Positions 18,444 to 27,340 of a stretch of 64,000 nt of DNA are shown one piece after another. Under the pieces are notes generated by a model. That model saw only the letters and a program-made list of their open reading frames with translations. It made no database searches and was not told the DNA's origin. This DNA comes from Actinacidiphila paucisporea (GTDB taxonomy: Bacteria > Actinomycetota > Actinomycetes > Streptomycetales > Streptomycetaceae): assembly GCF_900142575.1 (NCBI RefSeq), contig NZ_FRBI01000017.1, positions 62,001 through 126,000 on the forward strand. Reading direction: 5' to 3'. Made by a program: the position numbers and the translations under genes. Numbering within the stretch: the first letter of the stretch is position 1; every line of letters starts with the position of its first letter.

Positions 18444-18560
18444 ACCGACGCCGGACCGACGCCGGACCGGACCGACGCCGGACCGGACCGACGCCGGACC
18501 GGACCGACGCCGGACCGGACCGGACCGACGCCGGACCGGACCGGCGGACCGGCGGACCGG
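18444..18560. repeat. 16-bp GC tandem repeat upstream of MFS gene
   Basis: About five copies of a 16-bp unit (ACGCCGGACCGGACCG and variants, some with an extra GACCG) are followed by GGCGGACC repeats. The array begins about 60 bp upstream of the MFS start codon, so it lies in its leader or promoter. Unit length is not a multiple of three and no reading frame is kept, so it is non-coding. Confidence 0.85.
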
Positions 18561-18772
18561 CCCGGCCCACCGGGTCCGCTCGATCCGCGGCGACCGCGGT
18601 GGTCGCGTCGAGCGCACAACGCGCAAGACCCGGCGGGCAAGAGTGGCGAGGAGTGCCAGGTCGCCGTCATGGGCAGGAGGTCAGGGCCCCCGTCGCCGTG
18701 CGGGATACCGCCGATACGCGCCGGGCGTCAGTCGGGCAGCGGCCCGGCTGATCCACGGCGGGGTCGGGCAGG

Positions 18773-18877
18773 CTACCCCTTGCCGCGGTACTTCGGGCCG
18801 CCCATCAGGACCACGAAAGTAGCGACGCAGATGCCGATCACCAGCAGCGAGTAGCCGATCGTCTCCAGTGCTCTCAT
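18773..18877 (-). CDS. 34-aa single-span membrane peptide
   Basis: A short frame of 34 codons (MRALETIGYSLLVIGICVAT...) has one clear transmembrane helix at residues 7-25 and a basic tail ending KYRGKG. A good ribosome site (AGGAGAGGA) sits 8-10 nt before the ATG at 18877. I know of no named family. The tight match of ribosome site, hydrophobic span and positive C-terminal tail makes it likely to be translated. It lies alone between the MFS and MerR genes. Confidence 0.55.
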   Translation of the reverse strand: MRALETIGYSLLVIGICVATFVVLMGGPKYRGKG

Positions 18878-19045
18878 CCTCGGGTCCTCTCCTGGGGCGC
18901 GGCTTGCTGCAAGGGTCACCGCGCGGCCGCTCAGGCCCTGCCCCCTCACCGTCTCACGGGTCCGGGCGGTCGGCAGGTCGCGCCTCACCTGCCGGAACGC
19001 GGGTCTCGCGGACTGGACGGCGCCGCGGACCCGCACCCCGGGTGG

Positions 19046-20017
19046 TCAGCGGCCGTCGCGGGGCCGGTGCCCGGCGAGCGCGGTGGTGAGCCAGGCGTGG
19101 GCGGCTCCGGGGGTGGGGTGGGCCGGGCCGGTGACGCGGGCGACGAGGTCCCAGTAGTGGTCGATGCGGGGGTCCGCCGCCAGTACGGAGCCGAGGCCGC
19201 GGCGGAAGGCGGTCGTGTCGGGGACCCGCTGGGAGGTCGCGTACGCCGCGACGAAGCAGTCGAGTGCCTCGCCCGCGTGCGGGGGGCGTCCGGCGCGCAG
19301 GTGGGGCGCCGCCAGCTCGTAGGCCTCTTCCAGGCCCTGGTAGAGCACGGCGGGCCGGTGCCCCGTGTCGGCGCCGTGCGCCGCGGGCTGGCCGCTGCCG
19401 GTGCGGCCCGTGCAGTCGGCGGAGACGAAGGCGTGCAGCCGGGCGAAAGCGAGTGCCTGCTCGGGTGTCGGGTCGTCGGGGGGCTGCGGTACGGCCAGCT
19501 CGATGACGCGCGCGGCGACCCGCTGCGGCATCCGCGGGGGCAGCCAGCGCCGCCAGAACCGCGCCATCGCGGCGGTGCTGGGCGGCGCCGCGGTCGCGCA
19601 CACCGCACCGAGCAGCCGCAGGCGCTCGGCCCGCTCTCCGGGACCGCAGTCGTGCAGCAGCCGCAGCGCCGTCTCCTGCCAGCGCAGCGCGGCCAGTCGG
19701 GCACCGACCTCGCGCAGCCGCCCCGCGACCGCGTCCTCCAGCGCGCCGCCGGCCGGTAGCGCGTCGAGTACGCCGCCGCCGGCGTCCCCGTCCTCCCGCA
19801 GGACGCGCGCGATCTCGGGCACGCCGAGTCCGAGCGCCCGCAGCGACCGGATGGTGCGCAGCCGCTCCAGCGCCCCGGGGCCGTACCTGCGATGCCCGCC
19901 GGTGCTGCGGTACGCCTCGGGCAGCAGGCCGCGGTCGGAGTAGAACCGCACGGTCTTGACGCTGACGCCGCCGCGTCCGGCCAGCTCGCCGATGCTCCAC
20001 AGGTCGTCGGGTGGCAT
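19046..20017 (-). CDS. MerR-family transcriptional regulator with long effector domain
   Basis: A 323-aa regulator with an N-terminal MerR winged helix (SIGELAGRGGVSVKTVRFYSD, then RRYGPGALERLRTIRSLRALG) and an unusually long C-terminal domain of about 200 residues of unknown ligand specificity. The gene is divergent from the tandem hydrolase at 20157. The gap holds a MerR-type promoter with a 19-bp spacer, so it most likely activates that hydrolase gene. Confidence 0.87.
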   Translation of the reverse strand: MPPDDLWSIGELAGRGGVSVKTVRFYSDRGLLPEAYRSTGGHRRYGPGALERLRTIRSLRALGLGVPEIARVLREDGDAGGGVLDALPAGGALEDAVAGRLREVGARLAALRWQETALRLLHDCGPGERAERLRLLGAVCATAAPPSTAAMARFWRRWLPPRMPQRVAARVIELAVPQPPDDPTPEQALAFARLHAFVSADCTGRTGSGQPAAHGADTGHRPAVLYQGLEEAYELAAPHLRAGRPPHAGEALDCFVAAYATSQRVPDTTAFRRGLGSVLAADPRIDHYWDLVARVTGPAHPTPGAAHAWLTTALAGHRPRDGR

Positions 20018-20020
20018 GGC

Positions 20021-20051
20021 TTGAACCTCCCTCAGGGGGAGTTCCTACGGT
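20021..20051 (+). promoter_or_regulatory. MerR-type promoter with 19-bp spacer and dyad
   Basis: TTGAAC (20021-20026) and TACGGT (20046-20051) are separated by 19 bp, the long spacer typical of promoters twisted into shape by MerR activators. The spacer contains the imperfect dyad GAACCTCCC / GGGGAGTTC (20023-20044). It points toward the hydrolase gene at 20157 and starts 3 bp upstream of the merR start codon, so it could also autoregulate merR. Confidence 0.6.
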
Positions 20052-20156
20052 ACCGGCGGACCGGGCGGCGGACCGCCGTCCGGCCGTGCGTGCGCCGACC
20101 GCGCGTACGAGGTCACGAGGCGTGCGAGGCGTACGGAAGCGTGGGAGGAGACGGCG

Positions 20157-21686
20157 ATGGCGGCTGATACGGCGTTCGTCCTGGTGCCGGGACTGCACAC
20201 CGGCGGATGGATCTGGCAGGACGTGGCAGGCAGGCTGCGGGAGGCGGGCGCGGAGGCGTCCTGCCTGACGCTGACCGGCATGAGCGGGCGCGGCGAGCGG
20301 GAAGAGGGGACGGGCGCGGGTCTGGAGACGCACATCGCGGACGTGCTGCGGGCGGTGGAGGAGGCGAACGCCCGCGAGGTGGTGCTGGTCGGCCACTGCT
20401 ACGGCGTCCACCCGGTGGTCGGCGCGGCGGACCGGCTGCCGGACCGGGTCGCGCGGATCGTCCTGGTCGACACCCCGATGCCGCAGGACGGGGACCCGCC
20501 GGCGGCGCTCGTACCCGAACAGGCCCTGCGGGAGCAGGTGTTGCGGGGGGCTGAAGGCGGCTTCGCAGCGGGGACCTTGGCACCGCCGTCGGAGGAGGGG
20601 TGGCGCGAGCGCGGCAGCTTCGAGGGGCTCGGCCCGGCCGCGGCGGAACGGCTGGTCCGCCAGGCCGTGCCGCAGCCGTGGGCGACGCTGGCGCAGCCGT
20701 TGCGGCTGAGCGGCTCCGCCGGTGCAACGGGCACGGTGCCGGTGACCGGCGTGCTGTGCGCAGCGAACGGGTCGAGCCTCGCCATGGTCGAGAGGGCGCT
20801 CGCGCTCGGCGACCCCCGGCTCGGCTATCTCGCCGCCCCGCACCTGAGCTACCTGGAGATGGCCACCGGGCACTGGCCGATGCTGTCGGAGCCCGACGCG
20901 ACGGCCCTGATCCTGCTGCGCGCCGCGGCGGGCGAGGGGACCGCCGCACGCGGGCCCTCCGCGGCCGAACGGCCCGCGCACCTGGGGCCGTTCCTGATCG
21001 ACGCGCCGGAGCGCCCGCGCGAGCGGTCGGGCCGGGTGGACCTCCACCTGCCGGACGGCGACGGCCCGTGCCCGGCGGTGGTGTTCGTGCACGGCGGACC
21101 CGTACCGGAAGGGGCACGGCCCACACCGCGCGACTGGCCGGCACTGGTCGGCTACGCCCGCCTGGTGGCGGACCTCGGCGCGGTCGGCGTCACGGTGGAC
21201 CACCGGCTGCACGGACTCGCCGACTTCGAGCGGGCGGCGCGGGACGTACAGGACGCGGTCACGCTGGTGCGGGCGCATCCGCGGGTCGACGCGGAGCGGG
21301 TGGCGTTGTGGTTCCTGTCCGCGGGCGGGCTGATCGCGGCGGACTGGCTCGCCGCGCCCCCGCCGTGGCTGCGGTGCCTCGCCTTGACGTATCCCCTGCT
21401 GGCGCCGCTGCCCGGGTGGGGAGCGGGGCCGCGGTTCCGCCCCGCGCGGGCGGTGCGCACCGCGGGGCGGCTTCCGGTCGTGCTGACCCGGGTGGGGCGC
21501 GAGCGCCCTGAATTCGCCGCGACCGTCGAGGACTTCCTGGTGGCCGCGCAGGCCGCGCGGGTCGGCGTCCAGGTCGTCGACGTGCCGTCGGCGGAGCACG
21601 GCTTCGAGACGCTGGACCACTCGGAGGAGGCCCGGCAGGCGGTCGGCCTCGCGACCCGCGCCGTTCTCTCGCACCTGTGCGCGTAG
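20157..21686 (+). CDS. Tandem alpha/beta-hydrolase protein
   Basis: A 509-aa protein of two alpha/beta hydrolase domains. Domain 1 (residues 1-260) resembles esterases of the VLVPGLHTGGWIW type, but its nucleophile elbow reads GHCYG, with C81 in place of serine. Domain 2 (about 265-509) resembles dienelactone-hydrolase or acyl-peptidase types, with oxyanion region VVFVHGGPVP, nucleophile S388 in FLSAGG and catalytic-type H481 in AEHGF. Both domains lie in one frame, so this is a fusion and not two genes. It is divergent from the MerR gene and probably under its control. Likely role: breakdown of an ester-containing compound sensed by that regulator. Confidence 0.78.
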   Translation: MAADTAFVLVPGLHTGGWIWQDVAGRLREAGAEASCLTLTGMSGRGEREEGTGAGLETHIADVLRAVEEANAREVVLVGHCYGVHPVVGAADRLPDRVARIVLVDTPMPQDGDPPAALVPEQALREQVLRGAEGGFAAGTLAPPSEEGWRERGSFEGLGPAAAERLVRQAVPQPWATLAQPLRLSGSAGATGTVPVTGVLCAANGSSLAMVERALALGDPRLGYLAAPHLSYLEMATGHWPMLSEPDATALILLRAAAGEGTAARGPSAAERPAHLGPFLIDAPERPRERSGRVDLHLPDGDGPCPAVVFVHGGPVPEGARPTPRDWPALVGYARLVADLGAVGVTVDHRLHGLADFERAARDVQDAVTLVRAHPRVDAERVALWFLSAGGLIAADWLAAPPPWLRCLALTYPLLAPLPGWGAGPRFRPARAVRTAGRLPVVLTRVGRERPEFAATVEDFLVAAQAARVGVQVVDVPSAEHGFETLDHSEEARQAVGLATRAVLSHLCA

Positions 21687-21809
21687 GGAAGGTGCACCTG
21701 CGCACGTGGGGAAGTCGCGGTCCCCGGCGGACGGGTGTAACGCCTCCGGGGTCTCGCCGCGTCGATGAGGTGGGAGGAGGACCGCTCCTCCGTGAAGGGA
21801 GAACCCGAC

Positions 21810-22958
21810 GTGTCGTTCCAACGCAGGGCCGCGCAGGCCCTCGCCGTCACGGGAGCCGTCACGCTGGCCGTGAGCGGCCCGGCCGTGGCAGCGGCGGCGG
21901 ACAGCAGTACGTGGGCGGAGACGTCCACCGGCGCGGTCTCGGTGATGAGCGTGGCGCAGCCGACGCCGTCGGTCACCTGGGCCGCCGGCGCGAAGGTCGT
22001 GACGCCCGACGACGGGACCGTCGCGTTCACCCCCACCCTCTACGAGCGCGACCTCGGGAAGGGCGGGACCTGGCGGCAGCTGCCGCTCGCCGGCGCGGAC
22101 GCGTGGAACAGCAGGATCAACGACATCGCCACGAATCCCGACGGTTCGGCCTTCTTCGTCGGGGACCAGGGGGCGGGCGACCAGGGCGTCCTGGTCGGAC
22201 GCTACGCCGCGGGCTCGTGGAAGCTGACGGCCGACAGGACGCTGCCCGCCGGCACGGTCAGCGGCAGCCTGCTGTCGGTGAGTTCCGTCTCCGGGCAGGA
22301 CGCCTGGGCGGTGGGCCAGGGCTACACGCGGGACACCTTCGCCCAGGTCCCCGTCGTCCAGCACTGGGACGGCCGGCAGTGGCGGTCCGTACGGATCCCG
22401 GGGTCGGACGACTGGGGCCTCTACCAGGTCGACGAGGTCGCACCGGACGACGTCTGGGTGGCCGGCACGGACTACGCGACCGGCCAGTCCCTCGCCGTGC
22501 ACTGGGACGGACAGCGGTGGAAGCGGACGGCGACCCCCGCCTTCCCCGACTCCTCGGTCCTCTTCGACATCGCCGCGCGTACGCCGTCCGACGTGTGGGC
22601 GGTGGGATGGTCCCGCGACACCGACAAGCAGCGTCCCGCGGGGCTGGCTCTCCATTGGAACGGCACCTCGTGGGCCCAAGTGCCGCTGCCCGCAGGCACC
22701 TTCGCCCTGCAGGCGCTGACCCTTCGCCCGCGCGGTGGTCTCGCCGTGGTCGGCGGCAACGACGACGCGGCGGTCGGCCTGGCCTGGAGCCCCGCTGCGG
22801 GCTGGAGCTCCCTCGGCCTGCCGGAGAACGACCCGCAACTGCCGCTGGGCGTCTCCTCGGTGGTCTCCTCGGGTGCCCATCTCACCGTCGGGGCCTGGCA
22901 CTACGTGTCGAGCGACGGGGGCGACTCCTTCGCCTCGGGCGCCGTCCTGACCCGCTGA
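21810..22958 (+). CDS. Secreted beta-propeller-like protein
   Basis: A 382-aa secreted protein. The N-terminal signal peptide has a hydrophobic core (ALAVTGAVTLAVSGPAVAAAA) and a signal peptidase I site after AxA near residue 31. The mature part repeats a pattern of about 50 residues centred on DVWAVG / HWDGRQW / HWNGTSW, as in WD40-like or Kelch-like propellers found in Streptomyces. The GTG start at 21810 is preceded by GGGAGA. Role unknown. A strong hairpin follows. Confidence 0.8.
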   Translation: MSFQRRAAQALAVTGAVTLAVSGPAVAAAADSSTWAETSTGAVSVMSVAQPTPSVTWAAGAKVVTPDDGTVAFTPTLYERDLGKGGTWRQLPLAGADAWNSRINDIATNPDGSAFFVGDQGAGDQGVLVGRYAAGSWKLTADRTLPAGTVSGSLLSVSSVSGQDAWAVGQGYTRDTFAQVPVVQHWDGRQWRSVRIPGSDDWGLYQVDEVAPDDVWVAGTDYATGQSLAVHWDGQRWKRTATPAFPDSSVLFDIAARTPSDVWAVGWSRDTDKQRPAGLALHWNGTSWAQVPLPAGTFALQALTLRPRGGLAVVGGNDDAAVGLAWSPAAGWSSLGLPENDPQLPLGVSSVVSSGAHLTVGAWHYVSSDGGDSFASGAVLTR

Positions 22959-22960
22959 CG

Positions 22961-22997
22961 CCGTACGGGCCCGGCCACGGGGGGCGGGCCCGTACGG
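22961..22997. terminator. Bidirectional hairpin between convergent genes
   Basis: A perfect 12-bp stem (CCGTACGGGCCC at 22961-22972 with its complement at 22986-22997) with a 13-nt loop lies between the propeller gene (plus) and the aldo/keto reductase gene (minus). Confidence 0.8.
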
Positions 22998-23034
22998 GGT
23001 GGTCAGGGAGCCACCAGCTCGGGAGGCAGCGAGG

Positions 23035-24054
23035 TCAGGGCCTTCCGTCGAGCCTCGCGGACGCCTCGCCGAAGACCCAGGGGCTGGTCTGGGCGATGAA
23101 GTCGGTGGGGAAGCCCGCGGTGAAGTCCACCGCCGCGTCCAGGCGTTCGACCGCGTCCGCGGGGAGGGTGACGTCGACGGCACCGAGGTTGTCCTTGAGC
23201 TGTGCCACGCTGCGGGCGCCGATGATCGGGTGGACGGCGCGGGAGCGGGCGCGGGTCCAGGCGAGCGCCACCTGCGACGCGGTGACCCCCAGCTCCCCGG
23301 CGACCTCCTGGACGGCCCGTGCCGCGGCCAGGTCGCGCTCGCCGAGCGACTCGGGGGCGACGCGGGTGGGCCCGTCCGGGCCACCGGGCCGGGTGAACTT
23401 GCCGGAGAGGACCCCGCCGGCCAGCGGTCCCCAGGTGGCCACGCTCATCCCGAAGGCCTCGGCCATCGGCAGCAGTTCGCGCTCGATGTCGCGGTTGAGC
23501 AGGTTGTAGGGGACCTGCAGACCCGCGAACGGGGTCCAATCACGCCATTGCGCCAAGGTGTTGGCACGCGAGACGACCCACGCCGGGGTGTCCGATATGC
23601 CCACGTAGAGGATCTTCCCGCCGCGTACGGCGTCGTCCAGCGCCCGCATGGTCTCCTCCACCGGGGTGTGCCTGTCCCACAGATGCACCCAGTAGAGGTC
23701 GATGTAGTCGGTGCGGAGCCGTCGCAGGCTCGTCTCCAGGGACAGGGCGAGGTTCTTGCGGTGGTTGCCCGCGGCGTTCGGGTCGCCCCCGTCCCGGGAG
23801 ACGGTGTATTTCGTGGCCAGGACGAAGCGGTCGCGGCGCCCTTCGAGCAGCTCGCCGAGGATGGTCTCGCTCTCCCCGCCCCGGTAGTTGATCGCCGTGT
23901 CGACCACGTTGCCGCCGGCGTCCGCGTACGTGTCGAGCATGCGGCGGCACTCCTGCGGCGGGGCGCCGACGCCCCCCTGCTCGCCGAAGGTCATCGCGCC
24001 CAGGAACAACTCCGAGACACGCAGCCCGGTCTGGCCCAGCAGCCGGTAACGCAC
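23035..24054 (-). CDS. Aldo/keto reductase
   Basis: A 339-aa NADPH-dependent TIM-barrel oxidoreductase of the YajO/GldA-like branch. It shows LGAMTFGE near residue 20, the catalytic Asp-Tyr region (VVDTAINYRGGESE), the catalytic Lys in FVLATKY, and VHLWDRHTPVEETM. The cofactor loop near the C-terminus is HPIIGARS. The GTG start at 24054 is preceded by GGGGGAGA. Physiological substrate unknown; it stands alone. Confidence 0.92.
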   Translation of the reverse strand: MRYRLLGQTGLRVSELFLGAMTFGEQGGVGAPPQECRRMLDTYADAGGNVVDTAINYRGGESETILGELLEGRRDRFVLATKYTVSRDGGDPNAAGNHRKNLALSLETSLRRLRTDYIDLYWVHLWDRHTPVEETMRALDDAVRGGKILYVGISDTPAWVVSRANTLAQWRDWTPFAGLQVPYNLLNRDIERELLPMAEAFGMSVATWGPLAGGVLSGKFTRPGGPDGPTRVAPESLGERDLAAARAVQEVAGELGVTASQVALAWTRARSRAVHPIIGARSVAQLKDNLGAVDVTLPADAVERLDAAVDFTAGFPTDFIAQTSPWVFGEASARLDGRP

Positions 24055-24243
24055 AGTCGATCTCCCCCTTGACTCCGCCACATCGCGGTCGGGCCGACGC
24101 CGCGTCCGCTACGGCTCCGATCGTCGTTCCCTGAGCGGGCCCCTGTCCAAGAACCTCCGTGATAGCCAACGGCTATGGGCCCCGGATGCGATCTCGTCCG
24201 TCGTCTTCGGCTTCATTTCCCGCTCAGCGGTCAGGAGGTCACC

Positions 24244-24441
24244 ATGACGCACTTCAGGATGACCACACAGAGCACCAGCCCGTGGGGCGCCGACGCGTCT
24301 GTCGGCCACCCGCACAAGCACGCACGAGAGGGGCGCCCCAGCCACCACGCTGCCGGATCCCTGTCCTTGGGGCGCATCGTCCTGCTGTCGGCGGCGGTTC
24401 TGATCGTCATCGCCGCCGCGCTCGTCGTCGGGCTCGGCTGA
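24244..24441 (+). CDS. Small single-span membrane protein
   Basis: A 65-aa protein with a His-rich cytoplasmic-type N-terminus (HPHKHAREGRPSHHAAG) and a C-terminal helix (GRIVLLSAAVLIVIAAALVVGLG). The ATG at 24244 is preceded by AGGAGG. Not assigned to a known family. It is divergent from the aldo/keto reductase gene and precedes the WhiB gene by about 215 bp. Confidence 0.6.
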   Translation: MTHFRMTTQSTSPWGADASVGHPHKHAREGRPSHHAAGSLSLGRIVLLSAAVLIVIAAALVVGLG

Positions 24442-24656
24442 GGACCTGGCACCGCCCGGGCGGATGGCTTGAAGTGGTGCCGCGTGCCCGCTTGAACCCG
24501 TGGCTTCCCCACATTGTGGTTGGGCTCCATCTCATCGGAAAGGCGAGCCGGAGAGCGCAGCCGCCCAGGGGGGCGGAGAAGTCGAGGCCGGCCCGCCGGC
24601 CGCACCCCCGCCCGGCCGCTCACCCACCGGAAGGCCGATCGAGCGATGGAGGAACC

Positions 24657-24914
24657 ATGACCCCCGACTGGCAACACCGCGCCGCGTGCCGTGACGAGGA
24701 CCCCGAACTGTTCTTCCCCGTCGGCAACTCCGGCCCCGCGCTGCTGAAGATCGAGGAAGCCAAGACCGTCTGCCGCCGGTGCCCGGTCATGGACCAGTGC
24801 CGAACCTGGGCACTGGAGACCGGTCAGGACTCCGGCATCTGGGGCGGACTCAGCGAGGACGAGCGCCGCTCGGTGCGACGCCGCGCCAACCGCGCCCGAG
24901 CCCGCCGCGAATAG
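24657..24914 (+). CDS. WhiB-family iron-sulfur transcription factor
   Basis: An 85-aa Wbl protein. The four cluster cysteines are C11, C39, C42 and C48 (C-x27-C-x2-C-x5-C), followed by the turn motif GIWGGLSEDERR and a basic DNA-binding tail (RRRANRARARRE). The ATG at 24657 lies after GGAGG. Wbl proteins bind a [4Fe-4S] cluster and act with the principal sigma factor on development or stress genes. The specific paralogue cannot be fixed from this sequence alone. Confidence 0.93.
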   Translation: MTPDWQHRAACRDEDPELFFPVGNSGPALLKIEEAKTVCRRCPVMDQCRTWALETGQDSGIWGGLSEDERRSVRRRANRARARRE

Positions 24915-25173
24915 TGCCGCCGGAGACGTCGCGGGCGACGAGTCGCCGTGCCCGTCGCCGCCTTCCTCCCCTCGCTCCGCCCGCGCCCTTCAGGCGCCGT
25001 GTGCGGAGTGCGGGTCAGCAGATGCCGTGCCGGTGCTGGGGCCGGGGATACGGGCGTGGCGTCCGGGACTTGTCGAGCTGGTGTCGATCCCCGGCTCCGA
25101 CCGCCGAGGCGTCGCCGCAGCCGGACGCGCCGGGCAACCCGACTCCCATCCTACCGACGCCGCGGCACGGGCG

Positions 25174-25965
25174 TCATACGGTGCTGTGCCGCGCCTTGGC
25201 GAACCGGGTGAGTTTGGTGATCTGCGCGGGGATGAGTGGGGGCGCGATGACCGCGGGGGTGGCGCTGGTCGCGTCGCCCTGGTTCCAGAAGGTGACGACG
25301 GTGGTACCGGTGCGGACGACGGTGAAGGTCATGGGGACCTCGAGGGGCTCGGGGTCGAGGTCGTCGCCGGCGACGTTCTGGGTGATGCGGTAGGTGAGGG
25401 CGTCGTCGCCGAGGCGGGGGCCGGGCCGGAGGGTGGGGCGGGTGAAGGAGATGCCGCCGGCCAGGGGGTCGTGTCGTTCGATGTGGGCGCCGGCGCAGGC
25501 CTTGAGCGAGGTGCGCAGATCGGCCATGGCTGCGGAGGCGCCGGTCGCGCTGTAGTCGGTGAGGACGACGTTGCCGAACTGTTCGGGGGTGCCGGTGGTG
25601 TGGGCCATCGCGTCGATGCGGGCGCCGGCCGGATAGGCGCTGGCGGCCTGGGTGCTCCAGTAGGCGGGGGCGCAGGCGGCCGGGAAGACGGCGGGCAGGC
25701 GGTTCGCCGGGATTCCGGGCCGGAAGGGGGCGTTCCTGCTCTGGACGTAGTCGACCTCGAAGCCGGGGACGTCCTCCGCGGTGATGACCGCGTTCCACAA
25801 CTCAGCCTGGCTGAGGGGCCGGGCGGGGACGCCGGACACCGACGTCGCCGACTGCGCCGCCCGGGCCCCGGGGGTGGTGCTGTCGCTGCCGCAGCCGGCC
25901 AGGGAGGCCAGGACAAGGACCGCCCCGCTTGTCGTGACGGCTGCTCTCCGTATACGCGTGCGCAT
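25174..25965 (-). CDS. Secreted lipoprotein, unknown function
   Basis: A 263-aa protein with a lipoprotein signal (RRAAVTTSGAVLVLASLAGC), lipidated Cys at about residue 25. The mature part resembles the sensor-type lipoproteins common in Streptomyces (ELWNAVITAEDVPGFEV, then a paired Cys region ACAPAY / LKACAG), which I cannot name further. The ATG at 25965 follows GGGGAGCGG. About 250 bp on each side hold no further gene. Confidence 0.75.
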   Translation of the reverse strand: MRTRIRRAAVTTSGAVLVLASLAGCGSDSTTPGARAAQSATSVSGVPARPLSQAELWNAVITAEDVPGFEVDYVQSRNAPFRPGIPANRLPAVFPAACAPAYWSTQAASAYPAGARIDAMAHTTGTPEQFGNVVLTDYSATGASAAMADLRTSLKACAGAHIERHDPLAGGISFTRPTLRPGPRLGDDALTYRITQNVAGDDLDPEPLEVPMTFTVVRTGTTVVTFWNQGDATSATPAVIAPPLIPAQITKLTRFAKARHSTV

Positions 25966-26215
25966 GCCTTTTTCCGCTCCCCGCCCCTGCCCTTTCGGGC
26001 ATGACTCCCAGCTCAAGCTTGGCACTTTACCCGCTGGACGCCGCGCGGAAGTGGCCCGGCGGTAACGCTTGCAGGGCGCTCGCGCGACGGCCACGCGTCC
26101 CGAAGTGCCCGCCGGAGCCGCGCCGGAGCCGTGCCGTCGGCGGCCTCGGCCGACCGGACGTACCGCCCGTGCGACCCGGCCGCGGGCACCGCCCCTCCCC
26201 GTTCGGTACGCGGCC

Positions 26216-27301
26216 TCAGCGCAGCACCGCCGCCAAGAGGTCCGCGCCCAGCGTCGAGGCGGCGGTGAGATCGAGGGCGTAGTGGACGTAGCGGCCGCGA
26301 CGTCGGGAGGTGAGCAGGCCGGCCCGGCGCAGCATGGCCAGGTGGCGGGAGACCTCGGGCGCGGTCAGGCCCCATGCGTCGGCCAGTTCGCCGGTGGTGT
26401 GGGGGCCGCGGGCCAGGGTGCGTACCAGCCGGAGCCGGACCGGGTGGGCCAGCGCCTCCAGCCGCAGCTGGACCGTTTCCAGCGGCACCGGCCCGGACGT
26501 GCCGCATGCCGTGACCGGGTACTGCAGGGTGGGCCGGCGGCCGGCGGCGTGCACCGCGACGAGGTGCGGATGGCCGAACACGCTGGGGATGAACGTGACG
26601 CCCGATCCGCGCGCGCTGCTCGCGTTGTCCTGCAGCTTGTCGACGAGGATGCGCTCGCCGTCGCGGTCCAGGGTGACGGCCGCCGAGACCGAGGCCAGGG
26701 CCGAACCGAGTCCCTGCCGGGCCCTGAGGTCGGCCTTGAGCCGTATGTCCGCGGCAAGTTGGGTGGCCAGGCCGGGCCAGGCGGCGTCGAAGAACGCCTC
26801 GGCGCACTGCTGGAGCGTCTCGCGCACCCGGGCCCGGACGCCGGTCGGGTCCTTCAGCAGGCTCTCGGCGAACGCCTCCTGGAGCGTGCCCCGGGCCTGC
26901 GCCCGGTCCAGGGCGCGCTCACGGGCCCCGGCGTCGGTGAGCGGGGACGGCCCGCCGAAGAACAGGCGGCTGCTGCCGCAGGTCGTGATCAGCGCGGAGG
27001 TCACATAGGCGTCGTCGTCGAGGCGGTCGACGTCGTCGAGTTCCTCGGCGAGGGTCGCCCGCGGCCTGGCAGGCAGCAGGAAGTCCGCGCGCGACGACCG
27101 CCACAGGAATTCGGCCTCCTGCAGCCGCTCCGCCAGCTCCGGACGCAGCGCGGCCCGGACACCCGCGGACCACGCCGCCAGGTGCGGGTGATGGTCAGGA
27201 GCGGCGAGCACATGCAGCATCGCCGTCAGTTCGGCGAGCGGCGACGCGGCGAAGCACAGCCGCTCCGGCGGTACTCCGGCGATGTCGATGTGCAGAGTCA
27301 C
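26216..27301 (-). CDS. ArsR-type regulator with N-terminal DUF5937 domain
   Basis: A 361-aa regulator. The N-terminal two thirds match the DUF5937 pattern (FAASPLAELTAMLHVLAAPDHHPHLAAW). The last 90 residues are an ArsR winged helix (ALAHPVRLRLVRTLARGPHTTGELADAWGLTAPEVSRHLAMLRRAG). In Streptomyces such genes lie divergent from an MFS exporter, as here. The gap between them contains a perfect palindrome that is the probable operator. It likely represses the exporter until a ligand binds DUF5937. Confidence 0.87.
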   Translation of the reverse strand: MTLHIDIAGVPPERLCFAASPLAELTAMLHVLAAPDHHPHLAAWSAGVRAALRPELAERLQEAEFLWRSSRADFLLPARPRATLAEELDDVDRLDDDAYVTSALITTCGSSRLFFGGPSPLTDAGARERALDRAQARGTLQEAFAESLLKDPTGVRARVRETLQQCAEAFFDAAWPGLATQLAADIRLKADLRARQGLGSALASVSAAVTLDRDGERILVDKLQDNASSARGSGVTFIPSVFGHPHLVAVHAAGRRPTLQYPVTACGTSGPVPLETVQLRLEALAHPVRLRLVRTLARGPHTTGELADAWGLTAPEVSRHLAMLRRAGLLTSRRRGRYVHYALDLTAASTLGADLLAAVLR

Positions 27302-27340
27302 CTCCCCATCATCGCCGGTGGACGGGGTCGGCCCCGCCCC

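Noticed and set aside
18444..18560. CRISPR or coding repeat in the GC tandem array
   Set aside because: There are no spacers and the 16-bp unit does not keep a reading frame.
18954..23384. A 1476-codon open frame on the minus strand
   Set aside because: It runs antisense or out of frame through four well-supported genes and its translation is Arg/Gly/Pro-rich low-complexity sequence, as expected for shadow frames at this GC content.
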